Positions 17,654 to 29,459 are shown, numbered from the stretch's first letter. The stretch is 64,000 nt of DNA from a bacterium (GCA_030427205.1 JAUHXC010000014.1:178043-242042), one strand, 5' to 3'. The notes: generated by a model not told the origin, from the letters alone. Made by a program: numbers and translations.

Positions 17654-19110
17654 GGGCCTACGCGCTCGGGGCCGCGCTGCTGCTCGCCGGCTGCGTGGTC
17701 GACGTCGACCTGGGGCGCTCGACGGGCGAGCCGGTCGACGGCGTATCGGACGCCGGGCTGCCGCTCGACGCCGACGCGATCCCCCTCGACGCCGCGCCGG
17801 ACGGCGAGGTCTCCACCGCGCCCGACGTGGGACCCGACGCGTCGCCCGATCTCTTCGACGAGCCCGACCTCTTCGAGCCGCCCGACATGGGGCCCGAGCT
17901 GCCCGACGCCGCGCTCGCGATCGAGACCTGCGACGACTGCATCGTCGCGCTGGCCGATACGCTCGACTGCCCCGCCGAGCAGCCCTGCGTCGTCGAGCCG
18001 GTCGTGGCCGAGATCTGCGCCGCCCTGTGCGATGCGCCCGACGACGGCTCGTGCGACGGCTGCTTCGCGTCCATCGGGCCCCTGCTCGAAGCCTGCGTCG
18101 ACGCCGCGCCGTTCGAGGTCTGCCGCGCGCTCGAGGGCGCGCTGCTCGCGCAATGCGAGACCCGCTGTGGCGGTGAGGGCTGTGGAGACTGCCTCGGCGG
18201 CATCACGGCCGACTGCGACCCGGCCGCGCCGTTCGAGTGCACCCAGTCCCTGGTCGACGCGTTCAGCGCCTGCTTCGGCGTCTGCGACGAGTCGGTGGTC
18301 TTCGAGGGCCTGAGCTGCGCCATCGACGCCGGCGACGCCTGGACCCTCTGCGTACACGACGCGCCGGCCCCGTGTGACGAGCCGCTCTTCGCCGAGGTCG
18401 ACCTCTGCCGGCTGCGCGCCGACAGCCAGCTGGTCCCGTGCATGGAGACCTGCGGCGCGCTCAGCGGCCTGCGGCGGGAGAGCTGCGCGCTCTTCGGCTT
18501 CGACGCGCCGACCTGCGCCCTGCGCGCCCAGGAAGGGGAGGTGGCCTGCGTCGCCGAGTGTCAGGGGCAGCTGTGGGGCCCATGCGAGCCGGGGGCGCAG
18601 ACCCGCGCCGCGCTGTGCAGCCTCGTCGAAGGACCCGACTGCGAGGCGTTGGGCAGCACCATCGACTTCACCTGTCGCGGCGAGGCCTTCGGTGAGGGGT
18701 TCTGCGAAGACTGCCTGCTGCAGGCGCTGGTGATGACCCAGGGCTGTGAGGACGTCGACCTCTGCGTCGCGGCTCTGGAAGACGAGTGGGCGCTCTGCCT
18801 CGACCAATGCGGCGGCGTCGGGCCGCAGCCGGGCTGCCTCGACTGCGCGCTCGCGGCGGACGACCGACTCGGCGGCTGCGTGCGCGACGGCCGGTCGCTC
18901 CTGCAATGCCTCGCCGATCGCGAGGCGGAGGCCCGGGGATGCGCCGAACTCTGCGGCGACGCCATCGCCCGCGCCGTGCCGTGCACCACCCGCACCGACG
19001 CGCTCTTCGCCCGCTGCGCCGCCGGTCCCGACCCCGACCCCGAGCCGTGCTTCGAGCGGGCCGCGCTGTTCGACGCGGCGTGCCATTGGTTCCGTCTGTC
19101 GGTGGATTGA
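17650..19110 (+). CDS. Lipoprotein built from six-Cys repeat modules
   Basis: 486 residues, start overlapping the upstream stop (ATGA). Lipobox LLAGC (Cys15), Asp/Pro linker to about residue 90, then roughly eight or nine repeats of a 30-40 residue module with the pattern C-x2-C ... C ... C ... C-x3-C. Clear copies begin CDDC (94), CDGC, CGDC, CEDC and CLDC; others lack the first pair. The fold is probably helical and disulfide-bonded, displayed at the cell surface. It belongs to the same overlapping operon as the ECF sigma factor. I do not recognise the family. Confidence 0.85.
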   Translation: MRAYALGAALLLAGCVVDVDLGRSTGEPVDGVSDAGLPLDADAIPLDAAPDGEVSTAPDVGPDASPDLFDEPDLFEPPDMGPELPDAALAIETCDDCIVALADTLDCPAEQPCVVEPVVAEICAALCDAPDDGSCDGCFASIGPLLEACVDAAPFEVCRALEGALLAQCETRCGGEGCGDCLGGITADCDPAAPFECTQSLVDAFSACFGVCDESVVFEGLSCAIDAGDAWTLCVHDAPAPCDEPLFAEVDLCRLRADSQLVPCMETCGALSGLRRESCALFGFDAPTCALRAQEGEVACVAECQGQLWGPCEPGAQTRAALCSLVEGPDCEALGSTIDFTCRGEAFGEGFCEDCLLQALVMTQGCEDVDLCVAALEDEWALCLDQCGGVGPQPGCLDCALAADDRLGGCVRDGRSLLQCLADREAEARGCAELCGDAIARAVPCTTRTDALFARCAAGPDPDPEPCFERAALFDAACHWFRLSVD

Positions 19111-19291
19111 GCGCCGCCGCGATCCGCTCGTGGCGCACCACGGCGCGGCCGGTTCAGCCGTCGCGACCGGCCCCCGCCTCTCGGCAAGGCGCGCCGCGCG
19201 CCACCCCTTGATGCCGCGGGTGAGATGAGGGGGGGCCCAAGCGGTCGTGATGCATCCAGCGGCGCCGGGCGGGCGGGGTATTCCGCGAGGG

Positions 19292-20212
19292 CTACTGCCC
19301 CTGCACGAAGCGGATCTCCAGGCGATCGGCGGGCAGGTCGCCGTTGCGCTCGCCGGCGCCGCGGCCGACGCCGCGCACCTTGCTGCGCCGAACGCCGCGC
19401 TCGACCAGCGCGTTGCGCATCGCGAGGGCCACCGCCTGGCTGCGCATCAAGACCACCGAGGGGTCGCCGCCCGGGGTGACATAGGCCTCCACCGACAGCT
19501 CGTACTCGGCGTACTGATCGGCGAGCAGGGCCAGCAGATCGGCGATGACCGGCTCGACCTGCGGGCTGGCGTTGCCCTCGGCCTCGACCGCGCCGACCAG
19601 CGTCACCCAGACCCCGTCGGCGCTCTCGGCGACCGGGCCCAGATCGGCCAGCAGCCGCGACAGCTCGGCCTTGCGATCCGCCGCCCGGGCCGGATCGATC
19701 GCCGGCGCGCTGGGCGCCTCGGGCACCGCAGCGGTCGTGCCGCCCAGCTGCCCCGAGATGACCCCCGTGCTCGACGAGACCGCCGGCCCCTGGGCCGCGC
19801 GCGCCGCCTCGCGGACCTCGGTCTCTTCGAGCCGGGCGATGTCGACCCGCACCGCCTCGAGCTCGCTGCGCGCCTTGCGCAGAGCCTGATCGGCGATGAC
19901 CTGCTCATTGCTCAGGCTCAGGCGCTCGTGGCGGGCCACGGCGGTGCGCCAGTAGATGTCGGCCAGGTGCACCTCGTGCAGCCGCAGGGCGACGTCACCG
20001 TCGGCGTGGGCTTCGAGCGCCCGGGCGTAGGCCGCGTCGGCCTTCTTGGCCAGCGCCGGCTCGTCGCCGATGACCGCGTCGGCGCCGTCGGCGGTGCGCT
20101 GCACCTGGAAGGCCCGCAGATCGGGGGAGGGTGGCGGCGCCGACGCGCAGCCGGCGGCGAAGAGCAGGGCGGCGGACAACAGCGAGGGGGGCAGCAGCGT
20201 GAAGCGATTCAT
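19292..20212 (-). CDS. OmpA-family lipoprotein with DUF4398-like N-terminus
   Basis: 306 residues. Lipobox FAAGC (Cys22), a helical segment resembling DUF4398 (KKADAAYARALEAHADGD to HERLSLSNEQVIADQA), a coiled coil, and a C-terminal OmpA-like peptidoglycan-binding domain ('LSVEAYVTPGGDPSVVLMRS' then LVERGVRRSKVRGVGRG). Expected to tether the outer membrane to peptidoglycan. The preceding gene in the same direction ends 4 bases before its start, so the two form an operon. Confidence 0.82.
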   Translation of the reverse strand: MNRFTLLPPSLLSAALLFAAGCASAPPPSPDLRAFQVQRTADGADAVIGDEPALAKKADAAYARALEAHADGDVALRLHEVHLADIYWRTAVARHERLSLSNEQVIADQALRKARSELEAVRVDIARLEETEVREAARAAQGPAVSSSTGVISGQLGGTTAAVPEAPSAPAIDPARAADRKAELSRLLADLGPVAESADGVWVTLVGAVEAEGNASPQVEPVIADLLALLADQYAEYELSVEAYVTPGGDPSVVLMRSQAVALAMRNALVERGVRRSKVRGVGRGAGERNGDLPADRLEIRFVQGQ

Positions 20213-20216
20213 CGGC

Positions 20217-20651
20217 TCACTCCTCGCCTTCGAGGAAGGCGCGCATCGCCTCGTAGCGGCTGCGCTCGGCCTCGATCTGGTGGGCCACGGTGGCTCGCTC
20301 CTCGACCGTGCGCTGCAGCGCCGCCCGGGCCTTGGCCGCCTGCATGCGCGCGCGCACCAGCTCCTCCTGCGCTTCGAGGCGGACCAGCGTCAGCTCCAGG
20401 CCCGACTCGTCGCCTTTGCGCCACTGGGTATTGGCCGCGTCGATCCAGCTGCGCAGCTGGGCCAGCTCGCGGCTGACGCTCGCCGCGTCGGGGTGCACCG
20501 ACAGCGCTTCGAGTGTCTGTCGATGGCGGGCGATGTCGTCTGGTGGCCGGGCGAGCCCGAGGGCGGGCAACGCCATCAGCAGCGCGAGGCCGGTCGAGAG
20601 GGTCCAGCGCAGGGCGGTCCGCGGCGTGGGCGTGCGATGCGAGATGTTCAT
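20217..20651 (-). CDS. Exported coiled-coil protein, partner of OmpA-like lipoprotein
   Basis: 144 residues from ATG 20651. A signal peptide (TGLALLMALPALGLARP) precedes an almost entirely helical mature part with heptad-like charge pattern (SRELAQLRSWIDAAN, LVRLEAQEELVRARMQAAKA). It lies 4 bases upstream of the OmpA/DUF4398-like gene in the same direction, suggesting that they act together in the periplasm. Frames extending upstream of the ATG run into a promoter-like sequence and are unlikely to be translated. Confidence 0.7.
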   Translation of the reverse strand: MNISHRTPTPRTALRWTLSTGLALLMALPALGLARPPDDIARHRQTLEALSVHPDAASVSRELAQLRSWIDAANTQWRKGDESGLELTLVRLEAQEELVRARMQAAKARAALQRTVEERATVAHQIEAERSRYEAMRAFLEGEE

Positions 20652-20687
20652 GTAGGTTCTACTCCGACAGGTCAGAATCAGAGGGCC

Positions 20688-20715
20688 AGTGTACCCGGGG
20701 ACGACGCAGACGCAA
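20688..20715 (-). promoter_or_regulatory. Candidate sigma-70 promoter for the OmpA-like operon
   Basis: On the minus strand TTGCGT-N16-TACACT lies 37 bp before the ATG at 20651. Spacing is slightly short and the -10 box matches 4 of 6 consensus bases. Confidence 0.35.
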
Positions 20716-20885
20716 TCTTCTGTGCCTGGGGCACCGCCGGGCGCTGGCGGGCAGACGACCACTCAATATACGTTCGCCACGATCGGCGTGTCAGGCGGGC
20801 ACGTCCACAGGGGCCGTTCCGCACGCTGATCGCGACCAGGCCGGTCATGGTTCCCGGCCCGGATCTCGACCCGGGTCCCGGTCGG

Positions 20886-21428
20886 TCAGCCCGTCGCTCG
20901 TGGTACGCCGGCCGCCCGCTCTGCGTTGCGCTCGCCCGGGTGATCAGCCAGCGCGCGCTCGAGGAAGTCATCGAGGATCTGCATCTGGTCGGCCCCCAGC
21001 CGCTGCCCGATCTGACTGCCGATGTACAGCCCGAACGCCAGGCACAGCGCCGCGGGCACCGCGATCAGACCCGTCGGTGAATGGCCCAGCAAGGCCTGGG
21101 TGCCGCCGTAGACCGCGCCGGACAGCGCCACGAACGCGAGGAAGGCGTACAGGCTCGCGATGGCGGTCCACAGGCTCGGATGGGGCCCGTAGCGGCACTT
21201 GATGCGGGTGCCGTCGTCGGAGGGCAAGATATCGACGCTCAGCCAGGGTGACCAGAAGTGGCGTTCGGCGGCGTCGATGAGCAGCTCGAGGTGGTTGCCC
21301 GACATGACACCATGGCACCGGCCCGCGTCGGCTCGACCGACGGCGGCCCGTACGGTCTCGAGCACCGTGTCATGGGGCCGGGCGACCACGAAGCTGCGCC
21401 GGGGGCGCATCGGGGCGAAACGCAGCAT
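20886..21428 (-). CDS. Two-helix membrane protein, unknown
   Basis: About 180 residues from ATG 21428 (ATG 21443 also possible). A soluble N-terminal domain (about 1-80: 'LETVRAAVGRADAGRCHGVM', 'LELLIDAAERHFWSPWLSVD') precedes two transmembrane helices (LWTAIASLYAFLAFVALSGAVYG and GLIAVPAALCLAFGLYIG) and a short amphipathic tail. This resembles small unannotated membrane proteins of Myxococcota; no function can be given. Confidence 0.7.
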   Translation of the reverse strand: MLRFAPMRPRRSFVVARPHDTVLETVRAAVGRADAGRCHGVMSGNHLELLIDAAERHFWSPWLSVDILPSDDGTRIKCRYGPHPSLWTAIASLYAFLAFVALSGAVYGGTQALLGHSPTGLIAVPAALCLAFGLYIGSQIGQRLGADQMQILDDFLERALADHPGERNAERAAGVPRATG

Positions 21429-21463
21429 GGTGTCACCATACACCCGCCATGGCCCCGAAGAAC

Positions 21464-22141
21464 TCAGATCGGCTGCGCCGCGGCCTCGTTCTCGGCGAAC
21501 TCATCGTCGTCCGACAGCAACCCGGGGCACTTCTCCTCGACCGCCGTGCAGGCCGGGCTGGCCTCCCACTGCATATCGCCCGGCTCGTCGGTCATGAGGT
21601 CGTCGACGAGGCTGCAGTCGAAGCTGGCGTTGAACAGCAAGACCGCCTCGAGCCCGTCGGAGATGCAGGCCTCGATCTCGGCCAGCGTCGCGGTGCACAT
21701 CGGCTGCTCGATGAGCGGGCAGACCTCGTCGCCATCATCCTGCGTCACCTCGCCCGGGTCGGCCAGGCAGGCGTCGTAGGCCGTCTCGCAGGCGCCCTGG
21801 GGATCGTTCTGATCGAAGGCCCCGGCGAACAGCCCCTGCACGCCGCAGGCGAAGGCCACCGTGTCGGCGGGGCGCAGTACGTCGGCGTAGGTCGCCTCCA
21901 AGGCATCGCACGCCGCCTGCCGCTGATCGGCGTCGAGCGCGTCGACCTGATCGCTCGCACCCACGCCGGCGGGATAGTTCACCTCGCCGCCGACCCGCGG
22001 GTTGCCGTTGTTGCCGTTCTGATTGCCCGCGTCCGGCTGCGGCTCGAGGTTCTCGCCCGGATCGCCATCCCGCGCCCCGCCCTGGGGCACGCAGCCCATC
22101 ACCAGCAGGCTCGCGGCCGCCATCACCCACAGATACTTCAT
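21464..22141 (-). CDS. Cys-containing lipoprotein, unknown
   Basis: 225 residues from ATG 22141, preceded by GAGGAGCGAGG. Lipobox LVMGC, an Asn/Gly/Asp linker, then an acidic helical domain with about ten Cys in patterns such as 'CETAYDACLADPGEV', 'CPLIEQPMCTATLAEIEACI' and CTAVEEKCPGLL, indicating a disulfide-bonded surface fold. Starts 20 bases after the stop of the metallophosphoesterase gene. Confidence 0.75.
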   Translation of the reverse strand: MKYLWVMAAASLLVMGCVPQGGARDGDPGENLEPQPDAGNQNGNNGNPRVGGEVNYPAGVGASDQVDALDADQRQAACDALEATYADVLRPADTVAFACGVQGLFAGAFDQNDPQGACETAYDACLADPGEVTQDDGDEVCPLIEQPMCTATLAEIEACISDGLEAVLLFNASFDCSLVDDLMTDEPGDMQWEASPACTAVEEKCPGLLSDDDEFAENEAAAQPI

Positions 22142-22161
22142 CGACCTCGCTCCTCTCTGCA

Positions 22162-23058
22162 TCACCAATGCCACTCGGGGCCCCCGTCGCCGTCCGACGC
22201 GGCGACATCGGCCCCCGGCAGGATCTCGCGCAGGTAGCTGTCGAGCCCGCGCTCGACCTGCCAATGCCGGGGGTAGCCCACCGCCACCTCTTCGAAGCGC
22301 ACGCCGTCGCGCCAGTCGGTGGCCCGCATGTGCAGGTGCCCGTAGACGCAGACCTTCGCCCGAAAGCGGACGTGCCAATCCTCGGTCGCCGCGCTGCCGC
22401 ACCACGGCACGAACCGCGGGATGCGGTGCAGCCGCACCAGATCACGGCGCAGCGGGTAGTGATTGATCAGCACCGTCGGCCCCTCGACCTCCGCCAGGCG
22501 CGCCGCCGTCTGCGCGATGCGCGCCGCGCACCAGGCCGCCTTGTCGGGGTGTGGATCGCTGTGCAGGAACCGCTCGTCCGCCGGATGGATCCCGTGCTCT
22601 TGCGCCCAGCCGATCACGTTCGAGACCTCGGCGGGCGCCCACGAGTAGTCATAGCCCAGGAACATCGGCACCAGGGTATGCCCGGCGAAGACCGGGTACG
22701 GATCCTCGGGCGTCAGCACCCCGTACAGCCGGGCCGCCTCGACCAGGGCCGCGTAGCGCGCCTCGCCCCGGGCCGCGCTCTCGGTGTCGCGGGGATGGGT
22801 CCACAGCTCGTGGTTGCCCGGCACCCAGATCACCCGCGCGAAGCGATCGGTCAGCACGTCGAAGGTGGTCCGCAGCTGGGCCAGCGTCTCACCCACGTCG
22901 CCGCAGCAGATCAGCCAGTCGCCCGGCCGCGCCGACAGGGCCTCGACCGCCGCCTGGTTGGCGTCGTAGCCCACGTGCAGATCGCTGATGGCCCACAGCC
23001 GCGGCCCGGCGGGTCGCGCGGATGTATCGGATGCCTGCGTATGCTCGGAGCCGCTCAT
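22162..23058 (-). CDS. Calcineurin-like metallophosphoesterase
   Basis: 298 residues with the full di-metal set: SDLHVG (Asp26, His28), GDVGE (Asp54), GNHE (82-84), INHYPL and YGHLH. The fold hydrolyses phosphomono- or diesters with two bound metals; the substrate cannot be told. No signal peptide, so cytoplasmic. It sits between a lipoprotein gene and the MopE-like gene, 13 bases after the start of the latter's terminal codon, all on the same strand. Confidence 0.9.
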   Translation of the reverse strand: MSGSEHTQASDTSARPAGPRLWAISDLHVGYDANQAAVEALSARPGDWLICCGDVGETLAQLRTTFDVLTDRFARVIWVPGNHELWTHPRDTESAARGEARYAALVEAARLYGVLTPEDPYPVFAGHTLVPMFLGYDYSWAPAEVSNVIGWAQEHGIHPADERFLHSDPHPDKAAWCAARIAQTAARLAEVEGPTVLINHYPLRRDLVRLHRIPRFVPWCGSAATEDWHVRFRAKVCVYGHLHMRATDWRDGVRFEEVAVGYPRHWQVERGLDSYLREILPGADVAASDGDGGPEWHW

Positions 23059-23071
23059 GGCCGGCAGGGTA

Positions 23072-25798
<2,727 letters not shown>

Positions 25799-25823
25799 GC
25801 TCGACTCCCGTATTCGGAATTAC

Positions 25824-25843
25824 ACCCCCGATGGTGCGGGGGT
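25824..25843. promoter_or_regulatory. Perfect 7-bp hairpin in leader of the MopE-like gene
   Basis: ACCCCCG ATGGTG CGGGGGT lies 25 bp upstream of the ATG at 25798. On the minus strand a TTGACT (25859-25854) stands just upstream, but the expected -10 box falls in the hairpin and is poor. Operator or leader structure are both possible. Confidence 0.35.
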
Positions 25844-26056
25844 CGCCGGTTGCAGTCAATGTGAGGTTTCGAAGGGCCCCTGCGCGGGCCGTCAGAGCGT
25901 CGTCTCTTCGAACGCGTCCCACATGTCGTCGGGGCTCCTCACGGACCCGCCCTCGATCGGCGCCGTGCGCCCGCGGCGCCGCGCAGGCGACCCTCTCGGG
26001 GATCACGCGTCGGCGAGATCGCCGCCGGCGGGGCCAGCGACCGAACCCGGGCCCAC

Positions 26057-26665
26057 GAGATCGCCGCGCGAGGGACCTGGGTCCGGATGCACGGCGCGCC
26101 GGATCCGTGCCCACGGGACCTCCCGAGCCGCTGAGTTGGCCGAAGACGCCGCGCGCGGGACCCTGGCCCGGATGCCGTGGCGCCGGATCTGCTCTCGCGG
26201 GACCTCCCGCGCCGGCGAGTCGGCCCAGGACGCTGCGCGCGGGACCCTGACCTGAATGCCGGGGCGCCAGATCCGTGCCCGCGGGGCTGCGCGCGCTGCT
26301 GAGTTGGCCGAAGACGCCGCGCGAGGGACCCCGGCCCGGATGTACGCGGCGCCAGATGTGTGCCCGCGGGGCTGCGCGCGCCGCTGAGTTGGCCGAAGAC
26401 GCCGCGCGAGGGACCCCGGCCCGGATGTACGTGGCACCAGATATGTGCCCGCGGGGCTGCGCGCGCCGCTGAGTTGGCCGAAGACGCCGCGCGAGGGACC
26501 CCGGCCCGGATGTACGCGGCGCTGGATCTGTGTCCGCGGGACCTCCCGCGCCGCTGAGTTGGCCGAAGACGCCGCGCGAGGGACCCCGGCCCGGATGTAC
26601 GCGGCGCTGGATCTGTGTCCGCGGGACCTCCCGCGCCGCTGAGTTGGCCGAAGACGCCGCGGGCA
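26057..26665. repeat. 84-85-bp tandem repeat array (family A)
   Basis: Units begin with GAGTTGGCCGAAGACG at 26133, 26217 (diverged), 26301, 26386, 26471, 26556 and 26641 (partial), preceded by a shortened unit at about 26057. The two units starting 26471 and 26556 are identical; outer units are more diverged. Each unit has complementary ends (GCGCGAGGG near base 20 and CCTCCCGCGC near base 70), so a stem-loop is possible. The 85-bp period is not a multiple of three, arguing against protein coding. It lies in the 1.38-kb gap (25799-27175) upstream of the MopE-like gene; no gene is seen in this gap. Confidence 0.93.
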
Positions 26666-26742
26666 CGACCTGCGGCGACGTCCTCGATCACGTCACCCCC
26701 CAGCCGCGCGACCTCGTGATCTCTGGCGTTCGGTCGGCGGCG

Positions 26743-27165
26743 CCTCGGGCGGCGGTCTGCGCGTCGTCGGCGGACGATCCGGTCGCCTGGCCACGGGGTC
26801 GAACGAAGAGCGATCGGGGCGCAGGGGTCCCCGGCGGCGGTCTGTGGATCTCACGCGGTCGACGCGGCCGCTCGGGCGAGGGATCGAGCGGCGCGTGATC
26901 CGGGCGGCGCTGCCCCGGGCGGCGGTTTGGCGCCCGCAGGCGCGCGCAGCCGTCGCTCGGCCATGGGATCGGGGGCCGCGAGATCCTGGTGGCGGTGCCT
27001 CGGGCGGTGGCCTGCGACCCGGGCGCGGGCGAAGAGGTCGCTCGGCCACGTTCTCACGCGGTGGACACGTTCGATGGCGCGCCTCGGGCGCAGCGCTGGG
27101 GTCAGGCGGCGGGCGGCGCGGTCGCGTGGGCGGCGGTCCGGGCCCGTCGAGACACAGAGGGCCGC
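26743..27165. repeat. Degenerate 85-bp periodic array (family B)
   Basis: The motif CCTCGGGCGGCGGTCTG recurs with its last bases at 26759, 26844, 26929, 27014 and about 27098, spacings of 85, 85, 85 and 84. A second weak match, GTCGCTCGGCCACG, recurs about 40 bases into several units. The period equals that of the neighbouring array, so this may be an older, decayed part of the same array or a second family with the same spacing. It ends just before the stop of the SGNH hydrolase gene. Confidence 0.7.
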
Positions 27166-27175
27166 CACCGGTCGC

Positions 27176-28678
27176 TCAGCGCAGGCAGTCCAGCGGCTCG
27201 ATGCCTTGCGCGCGCAGCGCATCGGGGTTCTCCGGGTCGGCGGCGGCGACGGCGTCGAGGTCCAGCGGCGGGATGTCGATGTCGAGCGTCGCGGCGATGG
27301 TATCGACCATCGCCTCGGCGACGAGGGCGTAGCCGGTGTCGGTGAAGTGCAGCCCGTCGAGGCCCACCAGCCCGCCGAAGCGGCGCACGTCGAAGTGCAC
27401 GCCGGCCAGCGCGCGGCCGTCGCTCAGCGCGTCGAGGCGGTCGGCGAGGGCGACGACGTGCACGTTGGGGTGCTGCTCGGCCAGCCGCCACAGCTCGGCG
27501 TTGGTGGCCTCGACGTCGGCGTCGATGCGGGCGATGCGGGCCTCGGCCTCTGCGCGCTCGCCGCGGGCTTCGGCGCGGGCGAGGCGGAAGGCGGCGCGGG
27601 CGAGCACGCTGGGGCGGGGCAGGTCGCCGATGAAGATCTCGGCGTCGAGCATGGCGAGGCGGTCGATCGTCGCGGCCAGGTCGAGGTGCAGCTGCTCGAG
27701 CGGGCTGTTGGCGTCGGGGTCGATGTCGTCGCTGTTGACTATGCCGTTGATCAGGTCGTTGCCGTAGAGGTCGGCCGACAAGACGATGTCGGGCTGGATC
27801 TCGTCGAGCACGTCGAGCTGTGAGCGCATCACCGGGCCGAGCGGGTCGCCTTCGGGCTCGTAGACCAGGTGCGAGAGGATGCGCGCCGGCAGGTCGCTGG
27901 TCGGGCCGCGCAGCACGTCGGCGACCCGGCTGTTGCCGGTGCTGATGTTGAACGGCAACAGCTCGGCGGTGACCCGGGCCTGCGCCGCCGACAGGACGCG
28001 GGTCTCGGGGTCGACGAGCCGCGGCAGCGCGCGGCTGGCCTGATCGACGATGAACTCGGCCACGTCGGGGGTCTCGCACGCCGGCGGCGGGCCGACGTCG
28101 TCGATGGTGATCTGCTGCAGCAGGTCGGGCACGGGCATCGGCAGCGGCATGTGCCCGCCCATGTGGCGAGCGACTTGAGCCGGCGGCGACATCAGGGTGC
28201 CATGCACCGAGGGCACGCCGCGCTGCACGCCCTGGCCGAGGCTGGCGCCGATGGCGGCGATGCGGGTGAGCCGCGGGTCGAGCGGCGGGTCGTAGTCGAA
28301 GATGGGGCCGAGGTCGTGCCGGGTCTCGCCGATCTGGAGCTCGACGCGGGCCGGGCCGGGCGTGGGGGCCCCCTGCACGGTCAGGATCAGCGTCGGGCCG
28401 TCGGGCTGCAGGTCGTAGGCTTCGACGCCGCCGATCCACGCGCGCTCGACCGTGGCCGGGTCGATGCCGCTCGGCTGCAGGTCGAGGGTCACGGGGAAGT
28501 AGCCGGCCATCGAGCCCGATGGCGGCTCGGCGGTCACCGGGGTTGCTTCGGGCGCGGTGTCGGGCACCGCATCGCTGGGCGCGGCGTCGGGCGGGTCGAT
28601 GGATGCGCCGTCGTCGCAGGCGGCGCAGGCCAGGGCGAGGACGGCGAGCGCGAGGCGAGGGATCGAGGGCGCGTGCAT
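27176..28678 (-). CDS. SGNH/GDSL hydrolase-like lipoprotein
   Basis: 500 residues. Lipobox LACAAC (Cys21), Asp/Pro linker, a short IPT/TIG-like beta domain (about 55-130), then an SGNH domain: nucleophile block IAAIGASLGQG (Ser146), 'LSADLYGNDLINGI' with the Gly and Asn of blocks II/III, and catalytic Asp/His in DGLHFTDTGYALVA. The family are esterases, lipases or carbohydrate deacetylases; the lipid anchor places it outside the cytoplasm. A helical insertion (about 335-395) separates the blocks. Confidence 0.87.
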   Translation of the reverse strand: MHAPSIPRLALAVLALACAACDDGASIDPPDAAPSDAVPDTAPEATPVTAEPPSGSMAGYFPVTLDLQPSGIDPATVERAWIGGVEAYDLQPDGPTLILTVQGAPTPGPARVELQIGETRHDLGPIFDYDPPLDPRLTRIAAIGASLGQGVQRGVPSVHGTLMSPPAQVARHMGGHMPLPMPVPDLLQQITIDDVGPPPACETPDVAEFIVDQASRALPRLVDPETRVLSAAQARVTAELLPFNISTGNSRVADVLRGPTSDLPARILSHLVYEPEGDPLGPVMRSQLDVLDEIQPDIVLSADLYGNDLINGIVNSDDIDPDANSPLEQLHLDLAATIDRLAMLDAEIFIGDLPRPSVLARAAFRLARAEARGERAEAEARIARIDADVEATNAELWRLAEQHPNVHVVALADRLDALSDGRALAGVHFDVRRFGGLVGLDGLHFTDTGYALVAEAMVDTIAATLDIDIPPLDLDAVAAADPENPDALRAQGIEPLDCLR

Positions 28679-28792
28679 GGGCCGACCATAGCGCCCTGCC
28701 TCCGCTTGGGCGAGGCCCGAATTCGGGCCCAGCAGAGACCGGCGAAGTCGACCGCGCGTCGGGTGCAGCGGGTGGGTATTCCCCGGACGCCG

Positions 28793-29329
28793 TCAGGCCG
28801 TGAGCCAGAGCGGCGCGCGGTCGGGTGGGCTGACGTCGATCCCGGGCGCCATGGGCAGCGCGGCAGGGGTCTGGTGTGTCGCGGGCGCCCGATGACGTTG
28901 GCGAAACACCTCGGGATCGATGGGGTCGTCGATGGTCTGGTCGGCGACGGACGCCAGGATGGGCCCGCGGGCGTCGGGCAAGCGGACCACGGCGTGCACG
29001 TCGCCGAGCAGCGGCGCGAACGTCGCGAGATCGTCGGCGTGGCAGACGAACAGCACCAGGCCGATCACCTGATCGACGTAGCGCTGCACAGTGCTCATCA
29101 CCGGCTCGGGGCTTCGACCGCGCAGGTCGGCGTGGATCGTGGGCCGGCCGAAGAGCGTGCGCCCGCGCAGTTGACCCCGGGTCGACAGCTCGACCACCAC
29201 GCCGGGCCGGCTGGCGAGCTGCGCGGGTCCGAGGTTCGGCGGCAGGCGCCCGGGATCGCGATAGATCAGCAGCGCGCGGGTGATGCCGAGGGTTTCGGGC
29301 GGTACAGGGTCCTCTTCGGTGGGGCGCAT
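28793..29329 (-). CDS. Hypothetical protein, 178 aa
   Basis: A soluble protein of 178 residues with a GCGGAGACGACG ribosome region before the ATG. The central part alternates strands and helices ('ITRALLIYRDPG', 'GVVVELSTRGQLRGRTLFG', 'VDQVIGLVLFVCHADDLATF'), suggesting a small alpha/beta domain; the C-terminal 45 residues are Pro-rich. No family recognised. It lies between typA and the SGNH hydrolase, with a small AT-rich dyad in its promoter region. Confidence 0.6.
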   Translation of the reverse strand: MRPTEEDPVPPETLGITRALLIYRDPGRLPPNLGPAQLASRPGVVVELSTRGQLRGRTLFGRPTIHADLRGRSPEPVMSTVQRYVDQVIGLVLFVCHADDLATFAPLLGDVHAVVRLPDARGPILASVADQTIDDPIDPEVFRQRHRAPATHQTPAALPMAPGIDVSPPDRAPLWLTA

Positions 29330-29367
29330 CGTCGTCTCCGCGGCCGAGCGCGACGCGGCCGACCTTG

Positions 29368-29380
29368 AACAAACCTTGTT
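29368..29380. promoter_or_regulatory. AT-rich dyad upstream of hypothetical gene
   Basis: AACAA ACC TTGTT, inside an unusually AT-rich patch of a 70% GC region, 39 bp upstream of the ATG at 29329. Possible operator. Confidence 0.25.
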
Positions 29381-29459
29381 TTGTTGTGTTCGCCTGTGTG
29401 GGACGACCAGCGACCGTTTGAAGTCACGGCGATGCGTGTCTCTCGTGTGACGGGGGGGC

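Noticed and set aside
20652..20762. Longer start for the coiled-coil exported protein
   Set aside because: The extension would precede a normal signal peptide and cover promoter-like sequence.
26057..26665. CRISPR array
   Set aside because: Repeats are 85 bp, contiguous and without unique spacers, and no cas gene is near.
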